The notes under the pieces were generated by a model. It did not search any database. It was not told the DNA's origin and saw only the letters and a list, made by a program, of their open reading frames with translations. Both the position numbers and the translations under genes were made by a program. Shown here piece by piece: positions 8,756-18,145 of a stretch of 64,000 bases of DNA. Every line of letters begins with the position of its first letter. Positions within the stretch are counted from its first letter, which is position 1. Source of the DNA: Verrucomicrobiota bacterium (GTDB taxonomy: Bacteria; Verrucomicrobiota; Verrucomicrobiia; Chthoniobacterales; Terrimicrobiaceae); contig JAFKMU010000060.1 in assembly GCA_017305195.1 (NCBI GenBank), forward strand, positions 1-64,000, read 5' to 3'.

Positions 8756-11700
8756 GGTTTAAGCTCTTTGACGTAAAGTCGGCCAAAGCCTTCGGGATTT
8801 TTCCCTTCCATGATGCCGCTGAAGATGCGGAGGCCATGCCGCACCTCCGCACCGCCATCGAGATCGTTGACCACGAGCGCAAAGCCGATTTTTGATCCGA
8901 TCTTGGGCGCCTGGTCGAGACCGAGGGTCGGCCAGGGGAAAAGGATGTCATACAGCGTGTGAGTTCCTTCGCGAGTCACCTTGGCGACGATTCGCGGCTC
9001 CTCGGCGCCGGAAGAAAATCCCGGGGCATCCGCCCGGAAGCGCCAGACCATGGCCGGGCCTCCCTTGTTGGGCAAGGCGATGCCATACTCGAGGATGCGG
9101 TGGCCGTTGTAACCGTTGCCCACATTGTTCGGCTGCCATTCCTTGTCGGCATCGACATCGAAGGCCACCTGGATCGAATCGCCATTCCAAAGATACGAGG
9201 GCAACTGCGACTGGTGATGCGAATCATCCAGCACGTCAACCTGCAGGCGGAATCCCTCCGGCGTGACTGCTGTCTTGAAGGATGCCGAGCAATCTTCCGC
9301 CTTCAGTGGCTGCGGGAACGGACTCCAGGAGGAGAAGTCTACCCCGGCAATGGCCTTCCAATCCACCTTTTGCACCGACGGGCAATAGATGACGGTCTGG
9401 TCAACCTCCTTCTCCACCACAAAGGGCGCCTCGCCCTCGAGCGAAATGGCCAGTTTGCCCTGGAGTCTCGACCCGACTTGAAATCCCGGCACCGCCAGTT
9501 CGATCTTCGCCGGCAGATTCGGTGAAAGGTGCGCCCTGGTTTCCGCGACCTCGCCATTGTTCAGGGTGAGCTTGAGCACCACATCCGCACCGGACTTCAT
9601 GGGAGATTCCACCCGGGCGGAGGCCAGCAGCTTATCCCCCTGCGGCGACAGCGAGAAATCAAGGGACTCGACTTTCAGCGGACTCAGCACCTTGATCGGC
9701 TGAACCTGCATGGCCTCGCCCGATTTCCCGAGGATCAGGTAGTTGCCTGGCGCGGCGTCGGCGACGATGGCAGCCTCAGCACCGGATAAAGTGATCTCAG
9801 GAGCGGCCACGCCTCCCGCCCAGGGAAGCGTGAACTTTTCCCCGGGGGTGGCCTTGATCTCGGGAAGCGTCTGGGCGTCGAACAAGGCGCTGCTATCCGG
9901 CAACTCGAAGAAAACCGGAGCGGGACCCACGGCCAGCGACGTGCCCTCGACCGGAAGATCGCGTCCCATGCTATCCGTCATCCGCAAAGGAGTTGACGGC
10001 AGTTCCAGCCGGCCTGGTCCATTTGCATTCCATGCCACGCCCGTATTCTTTCCCTCCCGGTGAAAGAGCGTCAGATTCAGTTGCGGGGAAAAGGCGAACC
10101 ATCTGCCATCTCCGCGCCGGGTCCAGCCGAGCCACTTCAGCGTATTGACGAAGGCAACATACGTCGGGGTCGGCGTATTGTCGCTGTAGAGCATGGAATA
10201 CCCCGGCTTGCCGGGCTCGGAATCATGCTTGAAGACAAAGTACTCGATGGCATCCAGCGGCTGGGTGGCGAGCAGGGCGATGGAACGCGGCGCATATTGA
10301 CTGCGCTCGGTTTCCGTGATGGTTTTCTGCCAGTCTCCGATATCCGCACACCAGCCGTACTCGGTAATGTAGACGGGCATATTGCCTCGTCCGGTATCCT
10401 TCAGATATTGAGCCATCTCGGTTACATTCTCGATGAATTTGCCCTCCGGGCTTGAGCCGTTGACATAGGCATGCATGACGAGGCCATCGAGACAATCGAG
10501 CAGACCCATTTCCGCGTATTTGCGGAAATCATTCATACGGATGCTATACATGCAGGGACCGAAGAATTTCATCCTGGGATTGCCCTTCTTGACCCCGGCG
10601 GCGATCACCTGGTGAAACTTTACAAAATCCTCCGCGCTTCCCCGCCAGTGGGCATCCGGCTCGTTGTAGGAGCAGAACCAGGGAAGGTCGGGATTCTGCC
10701 GGGCGAAAGCCTCGATCAGTCGCTCAAACAGGCCCCAATCCTTCGGAGCCATGAGCGTGCCGGGAGGGGCGCTGTCGGGCATCACCCACTTGGGCAATGC
10801 CCCAATCGTGAAGATATTCTTGTAGTTGGGAGCGTAGGTGAGCGGCTTTGCCCCCTTGGGAGGGGAGATCGTTCCATCAGGGTTCAGCACATATTCGGAC
10901 AAGTCAATGCCTCCGATGCCCCATTCCCAATTTGCACCGGACTTGAGCCAGATATCCAGATCTCCCCATACGCGGAAGGTTCCGAGACGGGACTGGCGGC
11001 GGATCGCCTCCTCGAGCGGAGCTCCGAGTACGGCGGCAGTGGTTTGCGACACGATGCTTTTTCCATCGGGGTAGTCCGCTGAGGCTTTCACGGCATAGTA
11101 GCCGATCCCCTCCAGAGGGATCTTTAGCGTCGCCACGCCGGACCCGCCTTCGACCTTTGCGAGCGCCTTGCCCGTCTCGTCAAATAGCTCGAGGCGCGCG
11201 GACTTCACCTTGTCCGCGTCGACGAAATCCACTTTCATCCCGCCGGAGTCGGTAAAGAACAGGTTCCCTGGCGTCGCGGGCTCCGAGGAGAATACATGCT
11301 CGATCTCTGCCATCTCGGTGAGCTGTATGTTGCGTAGCGAAACCTTGGCGGGCGCCGTTCCCTGTGGCGAGGAAACCCAGATCTCGAGAGCCAGCTTGTC
11401 CGTGCCAGGGTGGATGGTCGATGTGCCCTCCAGCTTGGCCCACGTGCGGAACTTCTCCGCCTTGCTCAGCTCCGCGGCGCTGTCCCATTCCTGCCGGGGT
11501 GAAAGGTTGCGCGAAAAAGCGCCCCCTGTTTTTTGATCGCCCTTGCGCTGGCGAATGCGGATCTGCACGGCATAGCCATCCAACCCGGAGGCTTTGATTT
11601 CCAGACTCAGCCGGCACCGCCGGTTTCTGAAAAAGGGTGTGCGCGCTGGGACCGGTATCTCCGGACCGTCGATGACCTGCCAGCGGTCGGAGAACTTGCC

Positions 11701-11874
11701 GTATTTCAACACAAGCTCGGCCCCGGTATCCTCGACCGAGACGATTTGAGGATCGCGGGCCTTCCACTCGCTGAGCGAGATGGCATGTTCGCCAAGGATT
11801 TCCGTGGCGTCGGCTTGAGGCAGGCAGGCCAGCAGGAAGAGGCAGGCGATCCGAAGGGAGTTTTTGATAAGCAT
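8752..11874 (-). CDS. Secreted clan GH-A glycoside hydrolase with C-terminal CBM9-like domain
   Basis: A 1040-aa secreted protein with a signal peptide (residues 1-24, ending PQADA). Residues 25-190 resemble a carbohydrate-binding beta-sandwich. A TIM-barrel follows: FCSYNEPDAHW holds the NEP acid/base motif (Glu405) and VYITEYGW the probable nucleophile (Glu505), an arrangement typical of GH39, GH5 and other clan GH-A enzymes. The last 180 residues contain WNGDSIQVAFDVDADKEW, reminiscent of family 9 carbohydrate-binding modules. The gene lies 5 bp after the SGNH hydrolase gene and overlaps the following 800-aa gene. The exact family and substrate are unknown. Confidence 0.8.
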   Translation of the reverse strand: MLIKNSLRIACLFLLACLPQADATEILGEHAISLSEWKARDPQIVSVEDTGAELVLKYGKFSDRWQVIDGPEIPVPARTPFFRNRRCRLSLEIKASGLDGYAVQIRIRQRKGDQKTGGAFSRNLSPRQEWDSAAELSKAEKFRTWAKLEGTSTIHPGTDKLALEIWVSSPQGTAPAKVSLRNIQLTEMAEIEHVFSSEPATPGNLFFTDSGGMKVDFVDADKVKSARLELFDETGKALAKVEGGSGVATLKIPLEGIGYYAVKASADYPDGKSIVSQTTAAVLGAPLEEAIRRQSRLGTFRVWGDLDIWLKSGANWEWGIGGIDLSEYVLNPDGTISPPKGAKPLTYAPNYKNIFTIGALPKWVMPDSAPPGTLMAPKDWGLFERLIEAFARQNPDLPWFCSYNEPDAHWRGSAEDFVKFHQVIAAGVKKGNPRMKFFGPCMYSIRMNDFRKYAEMGLLDCLDGLVMHAYVNGSSPEGKFIENVTEMAQYLKDTGRGNMPVYITEYGWCADIGDWQKTITETERSQYAPRSIALLATQPLDAIEYFVFKHDSEPGKPGYSMLYSDNTPTPTYVAFVNTLKWLGWTRRGDGRWFAFSPQLNLTLFHREGKNTGVAWNANGPGRLELPSTPLRMTDSMGRDLPVEGTSLAVGPAPVFFELPDSSALFDAQTLPEIKATPGEKFTLPWAGGVAAPEITLSGAEAAIVADAAPGNYLILGKSGEAMQVQPIKVLSPLKVESLDFSLSPQGDKLLASARVESPMKSGADVVLKLTLNNGEVAETRAHLSPNLPAKIELAVPGFQVGSRLQGKLAISLEGEAPFVVEKEVDQTVIYCPSVQKVDWKAIAGVDFSSWSPFPQPLKAEDCSASFKTAVTPEGFRLQVDVLDDSHHQSQLPSYLWNGDSIQVAFDVDADKEWQPNNVGNGYNGHRILEYGIALPNKGGPAMVWRFRADAPGFSSGAEEPRIVAKVTREGTHTLYDILFPWPTLGLDQAPKIGSKIGFALVVNDLDGGAEVRHGLRIFSGIMEGKNPEGFGRLYVKELKP

Positions 11875-11879
11875 GATAT

Positions 11880-13268
11880 TTAAGGAGCTGCGTGGCCGGA
11901 CGGGGAGAAGACCATGAACTCACGAAGGCCCAGCGGGCCATCGCCATCCGGAATGATTTCGAGGACATGCGGGCCATCGGTCCAGCAGCGTACGATGGTC
12001 TCCTGCGGCACTTCGCCGGGTGAAAGCGTCACGGGCGATTTCCACGAGTCGCGGCTCATGGAAAAGACGGGCCACTCCACGGTGAACTCGGCAGGCAGAT
12101 CCTTGCCGAAGGTTTTCTTGACTCCTGGGAACGCAAGATCGCCCGGCTCCAGGGAAAAGCGATCCGAGGCCGCCACGAAGCGCTGGCCGGATTGCCCGGC
12201 TCCCAGCGGTCCAGAGACCGATCCCGTGACATCAAAGGAATATCCGGAGCCATCGGGAGCTACGTCGTGAAATTTCATCGTGTACGACTCGACCACAGGA
12301 GAGTCGCCCAAGGACACCTTTGTAATGGCTGGCCACCAGGCGCCGGGGGCTTTGGAAGACCGACCAGCAGCCAGCGTGTCACGTTGTGTCGAGGGCGGCC
12401 TGCCATCCAGGAGGATGCGGGCGCTCCCTCCTCCGGCGAGTCCGATCACATCCACGCGGTTGCCGGTGAAGGCCAGGCGCAGGGGCTCCCGGCCGCAGGC
12501 CACCAGGCCCTCAGGAGTATACTTCCAGGAACCTGCGGAGAAGCTGATTCCCTCCCTCGGCCTATCCAGGGAGATCGTATGGATGCGCTTTCGCCAGTCA
12601 TCCGACGCCGAGGGGTTGTCTTGAAATCGCGCCACGATAGCCTCCCCGAGCAGAGCACCCCCGCGCTCATTCAGGTGGATGAGGTCGCCAGTGAGATCGC
12701 GCGGCGAGATCTTCTCTCGCTGCAGTGTCTCCTTCCAGAGCGTTCGTGCATCGGCAACCTCAAAACCGTACTTCGCCGCGAGAGTCTTGATGAGCTCGGA
12801 GGTTTTCTCCCGCATGCCATTCGTCTCATCCGGCGTGCTGTCGACATGATGCGTCCAGACCAATACCTCAGCGGTGAGGTTTTTCCTGATCCCCTGAAAG
12901 ATCTCCTCCAGCTCTCCATCCTGTCCTCCGTAAACGTGGAAGACCACCAGGTCCGGATTCTGATTGTACATGTCCTGCCAGGCTGTGCGCCGTAGCGCGG
13001 GCGCCTGATATCCGCCGATTGCAGGGTTGGTGAAAGTGACCTTCGCATCGGGGTAGCGGTCTCGCACGAGTTTCATGATGGCTCGATCCGCGTATCCCTG
13101 CGCGGTGATGGACTGGCCATAGAAAAGCATCCGCACCGGCGTGTGGCGCCCGGGCGAGCTCGACTCCAGCAAAGCCATCGTGCGCGGCAAATACAGGCCG
13201 GGACTCTCGGCTCCCAGCGGCGTGAGGGCCAAAAAGAGGAGGGGAACGGCAGTCAGTCGGATCTTCAT
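11880..13268 (-). CDS. Secreted SGNH/GDSL-type hydrolase, probable carbohydrate esterase
   Basis: A 462-aa protein with a signal peptide (residues 1-20). The SGNH blocks are visible: MLFYGQSIT gives the block I Ser53, NPAIGG the block II Gly, HVYGGQDGE stands in for block III, and DLIHLN supplies Asp195 and His198 of the catalytic dyad. Such enzymes usually remove acetyl or similar groups from polysaccharides. The C-terminal half is an extra beta-rich region of unknown role. The gene lies 3 bp from the fucosidase gene and 5 bp from the secreted hydrolase, inside one operon. Confidence 0.8.
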   Translation of the reverse strand: MKIRLTAVPLLFLALTPLGAESPGLYLPRTMALLESSSPGRHTPVRMLFYGQSITAQGYADRAIMKLVRDRYPDAKVTFTNPAIGGYQAPALRRTAWQDMYNQNPDLVVFHVYGGQDGELEEIFQGIRKNLTAEVLVWTHHVDSTPDETNGMREKTSELIKTLAAKYGFEVADARTLWKETLQREKISPRDLTGDLIHLNERGGALLGEAIVARFQDNPSASDDWRKRIHTISLDRPREGISFSAGSWKYTPEGLVACGREPLRLAFTGNRVDVIGLAGGGSARILLDGRPPSTQRDTLAAGRSSKAPGAWWPAITKVSLGDSPVVESYTMKFHDVAPDGSGYSFDVTGSVSGPLGAGQSGQRFVAASDRFSLEPGDLAFPGVKKTFGKDLPAEFTVEWPVFSMSRDSWKSPVTLSPGEVPQETIVRCWTDGPHVLEIIPDGDGPLGLREFMVFSPSGHAAP

Positions 13269-13271
13269 GAC

Positions 13272-14534
13272 CTAGTCCTCCGGGATCAGCTCGGCAACAC
13301 GCACCACCAGATCGGAACCGTAGTCGTAGCCCAGACAATGCAATACGAACAAAGCGGCGTCCGGAGATTGCGCAAAGCGGGCCGTCTCGCCGTTGTCGAT
13401 CCAGCGCGCCGCCCGGATGCGGCGGGGCAGCCCCTCGACGGGACGCAGCCCGTTACCCCCGCCCCGGGTAACGACATGGGCGTCGCCCCGGCGGGAGAGA
13501 TCAAAGGCAAAGTAATAATATGCCCCATCGCCTTGCAGAACAAAATCGCGTCCGACGCATCCCGTCTCCAGAGGCCTCGCGTCGTAGATCACACGGCCCG
13601 TGCGCTGGATCCACTGCCCCGCGAGTCGAAGCACCGCCGCCTCATAGTCCGGGATGCGCCCGGAGGCGGTGGGGCCGACATTCAACAGATAATTCGCCCC
13701 AATCCTCCGGCAGGCGCAAAGATGCTCGATCACCTCCGCCGGACTCTTGAATCGAAAGTCTTCGTTCCCCACGCCCCAGTGCCCGTTCATGGTCTCGCAC
13801 ATTTCGCCCGCGAGGTACTTCGGCCAGCCGGCGCGATTCGGGGCGACCGGCAGATCCTGTTCAAACGTCGTGCTGTCCAACTCCGGATGTCCCGTCCTGC
13901 CTCGGGCGCCCATCCCGGTATTATTGATGATCATCGCCTCGGGTTGATGCTTTCGGATCATCGCATAGAGCCGATCCTCCTGCCAGTCGGCCTGTTTGCG
14001 CGACCAATTTCCGTCGAACCACAGCCCGCCGATTTCTCCATAGTTTCGGCAGAGGATTTCCACCGAGGCATTGACGTAATCGAGATAGTCGTTGAACTGC
14101 CGTTCGTCACAATCGGCGGAGTTCCACCGCCAGTCGAGCGTGGTATGGTACAGAAAAGGCGACAGCCCCTCGGAGCGGCAGGCCTCTACGAACTCGGCCA
14201 CCAGGTCCCGCCCGGCGGCGGAGTGGGGTGCGTCGAAGTCGCTGAGACCGCGGGTGTCATAAAGCGAGAACCCATCGTGGTGACGCGTCGTGAAGACCAC
14301 ATACCGAGCTCCCGCCTCTCGGGCGAGCCGCGCGATGGCGGCAGCGTCGAACTCCTTCGCGCGGAAGTCCTCCGCCAGCCGCTCATACTCACTGACTGAC
14401 ATCTGCCGGAAATGCTGCACCCATTCCCCCTGGCCCAGCAGGGAATACAGTCCCCAGTGCAGAAACAGGCCGAAGCCATATCGTTCAAACCGTGCGATTC
14501 GGGGCAGAGGCTGGGGGACTGGGGAGATACTCAC
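13272..14534 (-). CDS. Alpha-L-fucosidase, GH29
   Basis: A 420-aa protein showing the GH29 signature blocks in order: FGLFLHWGLYSLLGQGEW, RYVVFTTRHHDGFSLYDT, GGLWFDGNW with the nucleophile Asp174, and NYLLNVGPTASGRIPD. It hydrolyses terminal alpha-L-fucose. There is no obvious signal peptide from the start at 14534, so it probably acts inside the cell. It sits between a PEP-CTERM gene (59 bp upstream) and the SGNH esterase gene (3 bp downstream), so fucose-containing, possibly acetylated glycans are a reasonable target for the operon. Confidence 0.9.
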   Translation of the reverse strand: MSISPVPQPLPRIARFERYGFGLFLHWGLYSLLGQGEWVQHFRQMSVSEYERLAEDFRAKEFDAAAIARLAREAGARYVVFTTRHHDGFSLYDTRGLSDFDAPHSAAGRDLVAEFVEACRSEGLSPFLYHTTLDWRWNSADCDERQFNDYLDYVNASVEILCRNYGEIGGLWFDGNWSRKQADWQEDRLYAMIRKHQPEAMIINNTGMGARGRTGHPELDSTTFEQDLPVAPNRAGWPKYLAGEMCETMNGHWGVGNEDFRFKSPAEVIEHLCACRRIGANYLLNVGPTASGRIPDYEAAVLRLAGQWIQRTGRVIYDARPLETGCVGRDFVLQGDGAYYYFAFDLSRRGDAHVVTRGGGNGLRPVEGLPRRIRAARWIDNGETARFAQSPDAALFVLHCLGYDYGSDLVVRVAELIPED

Positions 14535-14593
14535 AGAAGAATACAGGTTGAGTAACTAATAACGAATAAGGGAAAAGTCCACGGAAGAGCGGA

Positions 14594-15343
14594 TCAAGCA
14601 CTTCGTCTCCGGCGCATCGCGACGAACAGAAAGAACGCGCTGCCAAGCAATGCCCAGGTCTGAGGCTCCGGTACGATCGTGTACGAGATCGAGGGACGGT
14701 AGGCTTCCGTCGCATTATTGGCAGTGGCGGCCTCGATGCGGCCAACATCCGAGAAGGCATCGTAGTTTAAGCGAAGGAAAACATAATTCCCGCCGACCGC
14801 TCCGGCGGTGTACTGAGCATTCAGATAAGCCTTCAAGTTATCGCTTGCTCCGCTATCCGTCGTGTAGGCCGTGTTTGCCGATGCGACTGTTCCAGTGGTG
14901 AACCAGTTGTCCTTCAGCAAGGTTGCGGATGTGGAGTCGAGGCTTCCCACGAAGTAATCCCCCGTCGTCACGGCGGAGGTCGTTCGATACCCGAGGCCAT
15001 AAAGGTCGATATTTGCGGTAAGCGCCGACGTGTTGGTCAGCTGTGTGAATGTAAAACTCGCAGACCCGATGCTCTCCCCGGCAACAAGGGTCGGAAGCTG
15101 GAAAACAAACACCATCACCCCGACCGTGCCCGTCGAGGTGCGGCCCACGAAGACATTCGAGGTGGAGGAGCCGTAAGCCGCGCTCGCTCCGGTCCCGGAG
15201 GAGCCGTCTCCGGCGGCAGTACCCGTCAACCACGCATCCGCAGTATTACCCGGGAGCACGGCCGCCTCCGCACACGAGCTGGCCGCAGCCATGATGATAG
15301 CCTGGAACAGTCCGAAAAATTTTCCGAAGATTTGGGATTTCAT
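14594..15343 (-). CDS. PEP-CTERM sorting-domain protein, first gene of the glycosidase operon
   Basis: The open frame reaches 15430, but the ATG at 15343 starts a good signal peptide (MKSQIFGKFFGLFQAIIMAA), giving 249 aa. The mature region resembles a DNRLRE-type beta-rich domain (AYGSSTSNVFVGRTSTGTVGVMVFVFQLP). It ends in VPEPQTWALLGSAFFLFVAMRRRRSA, a textbook PEP-CTERM tail of motif, hydrophobic helix and basic end. It is the promoter-proximal gene of the minus-strand operon, and an operator-like palindrome lies 53-70 bp upstream of its start, shared with the divergent LacI gene. Confidence 0.88.
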   Translation of the reverse strand: MKSQIFGKFFGLFQAIIMAAASSCAEAAVLPGNTADAWLTGTAAGDGSSGTGASAAYGSSTSNVFVGRTSTGTVGVMVFVFQLPTLVAGESIGSASFTFTQLTNTSALTANIDLYGLGYRTTSAVTTGDYFVGSLDSTSATLLKDNWFTTGTVASANTAYTTDSGASDNLKAYLNAQYTAGAVGGNYVFLRLNYDAFSDVGRIEAATANNATEAYRPSISYTIVPEPQTWALLGSAFFLFVAMRRRRSA

Positions 15344-15395
15344 AACAAGTGGACGCAAGGTGCCGCAGGGCGCTCGCCCGGGGCAATGAAGCATA

Positions 15396-15413
15396 AAGTT
15401 ATCACGATAACTT
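15396..15413. promoter_or_regulatory. Operator palindrome, site 1 (divergent promoter of LacI gene and PEP-CTERM operon)
   Basis: AAGTTATCACGATAACTT is a perfect inverted repeat of 8-bp arms around a 2-bp centre. It ends on the first two bases of a TTGACG -35 box (15412-15417), which is followed 17 bp later by TAAGTC (15435-15440) and by the LacI start at 15451. A TATGCT -10-like box for the opposite direction lies at 15395-15390. A protein bound here could block both promoters. The same core recurs at 16503 and 22607. Confidence 0.75.
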
Positions 15414-15450
15414 GACGCCAGGGATTCCAAAAGCTAAGTCTGGATCTGCC

Positions 15451-16503
15451 ATGCCGAATCAAAGAGCCATTGCCGCGGAGGCGGGAGTCACCCAGGCGGC
15501 GGTGTCAAAGGCTTTGCGAGGTGACCGCTCTATTCCTGAGGCGACCCGCCTGCGCATCGCGGAGGTTGCGCGCAAATTAGGATACCGGCCCAACGCCTAT
15601 GTGGCGACATTGATGGCGCACATTCGGTCAGGCCGCCCGCTGGTGGACAAAGGCTGTATCGCCCTCCTGGTGGATGCCTCCTCCGACAAGCACTGGATGG
15701 GGGACATCGGGGGGTATTCCTACCGGCTGCAATATCAGGGCGTCCTGGAGCGCGCGCGGGCTCTTGGCTTCACCACCGAGTGCTTCTTTCTCCGCGGCGG
15801 GGGAGCTTCCCAACGCCCCGATCGTATTGACCGCATCCTGCGGGCCAGAGGGATCAATGGTCTCATCCTGATGCCAACGATGCAGCACGCGCTCGGCCTG
15901 GTTGGCGACTTGACGCTCTCCTGGGAGCATTATGCCGCCGCCACCATCGCCTACACATGGAGCAACCTTCCCATTGACCGGGTTTCCAGCCACCACAGGC
16001 ACAATCTCGACATCGCCATCGCGGAACTCCACCGGAGAGGATATTCCCGCGTGGGCATGTGCCTGCCACCGGAGGCGATGAATGGCGTGGACTACAGCTG
16101 GCGCGAACGCTTCCTGCTCTGGCAGGACCGTTTGCCCCCCAGGCGCCGCATCCCTCTCTTCGTCGGGAAACCGGAGGTGACCGCCTTGGAGAAATTTCGA
16201 AAATGGCTCGCCAAATGGAAGCCGGATGCGCTGGTGGGGCTCATCGGTCACGAGAAGGACTGGCTTGACGAACTCGGCCTCCGGGCGCCCGAGGATCTCG
16301 GCTACGCCTGCATCAACCGGCCGCCCGACTCCCGCTTTTCCGGAGTCGAGGAAAACCAGAAAGTCATCGGGGCGGCGGTCATGGATGCGGTCGCCGCCCA
16401 GATTCAGCGTAACGAGTTCGGCCTGCCTTCTCACCCCAAACTGATCCTTATCGAAGGAACCTGGGTGAATGGGAATACCCTGCGCGCTGTGACATCATCC
16501 TGA
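15451..16503 (+). CDS. LacI-family transcriptional regulator of the cassette/glycosidase locus
   Basis: A 350-aa regulator. The frame opens at 15412, but the ATG at 15451 places the HTH (AIAAEAGVTQAAVSKALRG) at the N-terminus as expected. The hinge (LGYRPNAYVATLMAHIRSG) and an effector domain follow (RGINGLILMP, HRRGYSRVGMCLP). The effector domain belongs to the divergent type common in Verrucomicrobiota, with an acidic or aromatic-rich end rather than canonical LacI blocks. Palindromes lie just before the gene and on its stop codon, so autoregulation plus control of the flanking operons is likely. It would repress until a sugar effector binds. Confidence 0.9.
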   Translation: MPNQRAIAAEAGVTQAAVSKALRGDRSIPEATRLRIAEVARKLGYRPNAYVATLMAHIRSGRPLVDKGCIALLVDASSDKHWMGDIGGYSYRLQYQGVLERARALGFTTECFFLRGGGASQRPDRIDRILRARGINGLILMPTMQHALGLVGDLTLSWEHYAAATIAYTWSNLPIDRVSSHHRHNLDIAIAELHRRGYSRVGMCLPPEAMNGVDYSWRERFLLWQDRLPPRRRIPLFVGKPEVTALEKFRKWLAKWKPDALVGLIGHEKDWLDELGLRAPEDLGYACINRPPDSRFSGVEENQKVIGAAVMDAVAAQIQRNEFGLPSHPKLILIEGTWVNGNTLRAVTSS

Positions 16504-16520
16504 AGTTATCGTGATAACTT
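16503..16520. promoter_or_regulatory. Operator palindrome, site 2 (upstream of the Verru_Chthon cassette)
   Basis: AAGTTATCGTGATAACTT is the same 8-bp arms as site 1 with the central two bases reversed (GT instead of AC), so it is site 1 read on the other strand. It begins on the last base of the LacI stop codon and lies 91 bp upstream of the cassette B start at 16611. A weak promoter may follow (TTGCTG 16530-16535, TATATT 16555-16560). Confidence 0.75.
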
Positions 16521-16610
16521 GCTGTTCCGTTGCTGCGAGGGAGGAACGGGTGCATATATTCGGGAGACGCCGGATCCATCTTCGTTCTTAGCCCCCACTT
16601 TTCGCAAACG

Positions 16611-17057
16611 ATGAATCTCCCCTTTCCCAGAAAAACAACCTTTCCCCAGCGGGGCTTCTCGCTGGTCGAGGTGACCATCGCCATAGGCCTTGTCTCCTTT
16701 GCCGTGCTTTCCGTGGTTGGCCTGCTGCCCGTCGGGCTTGGCGCATTGAAAGACTCCCGCACGCAGATGCTTGAGACGCAGATTCTCAACGGTGTCGCGG
16801 CGCAAGGCGCCGTCGGCAAATATGATAACCTGGCCTTTACCAACTGGTACGACGCCGAGGGGCAGATCCTGACTCGGCAGGCTGGCGCGCTTTACAAAGT
16901 CACGGTGAGCGACGCCACTGTGCAGCCAGTGTTTCCCGGAAGCAGCAATGCCTTTACAATGCGCTCCTCCTTGAAGGCTGTGCGCGTGGAGATCACTGAT
17001 CTGCAAACCCGCGCCGGAAAGACCAATGTTCTCTGGGTGTCGCAGAGCGGCAAGTAG
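16611..17057 (+). CDS. Verru_Chthon cassette protein B (pseudopilin-like)
   Basis: 148 aa from the ATG at 16611; the frame is open further upstream but the prepilin signal needs this start. The N-terminus is basic, then QRG followed by FSLVEVTIAIGLVSFAVLSVVG, a type IV prepilin cleavage site (after Gly) with Glu at position +5 of the mature protein and a hydrophobic helix ending LLPVGL. This pattern matches the B member of the four-gene cassette described from Verrucomicrobium and Chthoniobacter genomes. The prepilin peptidase that would process it is not in this window. It is the first of four same-strand genes. Confidence 0.85.
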   Translation: MNLPFPRKTTFPQRGFSLVEVTIAIGLVSFAVLSVVGLLPVGLGALKDSRTQMLETQILNGVAAQGAVGKYDNLAFTNWYDAEGQILTRQAGALYKVTVSDATVQPVFPGSSNAFTMRSSLKAVRVEITDLQTRAGKTNVLWVSQSGK

Positions 17058-17086
17058 CTGCCCACTTAGGGAAAGATTTTTCGCCC

Positions 17087-18145
17087 ATGCGGAACCCCTG
17101 CGAGCCCCTGGCATCCCTCGGCGAGAAAAGTAAAACCGCTCCCGGGAGGAATAGCCGACGGAAAATAACGGCGTTCACCCTCCTGGAGATGCTGGTGGCC
17201 TGCGCTGTGCTCGCGATGTTGTCCGCGCTCCTTTTGACCACGCTCGGGCAGACGACTTCGATCACCCGGCGCGCCACCGAGGGCATCTCCGCCTTTCAGG
17301 CGGCCCGGGCGGCCTTCGACATCATGACGACCAATCTTGGCCAGGCCACCTTGAGCAGCTATTGGGACTACCAGGATGATGGCGGTGATTTTCGCACAGC
17401 ATCCAGCCGAGCCTCCTTTAAACCGGCCGCCTACGGTCGCAATTCGGAACTGCACTTTCTGATCCAGCCGGCCGGAACCCAGGGTCTCGGTACGACGGGG
17501 ACAGGGGAGATGGTCGCTTTTCAGTTCCCCACCGCCTTTGCGTCCTCCGCATCGCACGAGGGTTTGTCCTCACTGCTGAGCGCCTGCGGGTATTATGTCG
17601 AGTATGGCGATATCGAGCCCTTGCCCTCGCCCTTTCCGCAGACCGCGCACAAGTATCGTTTTCGCCTCATGCAGGCGTTGCTCCCCGCCGAAAATCTCAA
17701 GGTCTATGACTCCTCGACAGGAAATGCCTGGCTCAGCGACCTCTCGAGCTACGCCACGCCGATCGCCGATAATGTGATCTACCTCCTCGTATGGCCCCGC
17801 AAGACGCAGGCGGAGGATAATGCTGGCGATGAACTCAGCAGCAACTTCACCTACGACTCCCGGAAAAACGCGCGCACGATCCCTCAACCTCAGACCGCAA
17901 ACCAGCTGCCTCCGACGTTGCAGGTCTCGATCGTTTGTATTGACGAAGCCTCCGCCTCCCGGTTCTGCACGGGCGAAACCCCGCCGGCAGCGATCTCCTC
18001 CGCCTTCACCGGTCTCTTTGCCAACTCGACCCAGGCCCAGGTCGAGACAGACATGGATCAGCTGGGAACACGGCTCGGCTCCCTGGGCGTCAACTTCCGC
18101 ATCCTCACCACCATCGTGCCGCTGAGGGAGTCAAAGATGCAATGA
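17087..18145 (+). CDS. Verru_Chthon cassette protein C (pseudopilin-like)
   Basis: A 352-aa protein with a 30-residue basic leader, then a prepilin-type segment (FTLLEMLVACAVLAMLSALL) with Ala rather than Gly before the cleavage site. The globular part contains SSYWDYQDDGG and a long Ser/Thr-rich stretch. Length and order match cassette protein C. Such proteins resemble minor pseudopilins of type II secretion or type IV pili. The gene lies 29 bp after B, and its last four bases overlap the start of D. Confidence 0.85.
   Translation: MRNPCEPLASLGEKSKTAPGRNSRRKITAFTLLEMLVACAVLAMLSALLLTTLGQTTSITRRATEGISAFQAARAAFDIMTTNLGQATLSSYWDYQDDGGDFRTASSRASFKPAAYGRNSELHFLIQPAGTQGLGTTGTGEMVAFQFPTAFASSASHEGLSSLLSACGYYVEYGDIEPLPSPFPQTAHKYRFRLMQALLPAENLKVYDSSTGNAWLSDLSSYATPIADNVIYLLVWPRKTQAEDNAGDELSSNFTYDSRKNARTIPQPQTANQLPPTLQVSIVCIDEASASRFCTGETPPAAISSAFTGLFANSTQAQVETDMDQLGTRLGSLGVNFRILTTIVPLRESKMQ

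Noticed and set aside
13143..14399. A 418-codon plus-strand frame opposite the fucosidase gene
   Set aside because: It lies antisense to diagnostic GH29 motifs and shows no protein family character itself.
16824..16829. A further GATAAC half-site inside cassette gene B
   Set aside because: Only a half-site; the opposite arm is missing, so it is not a fourth operator.
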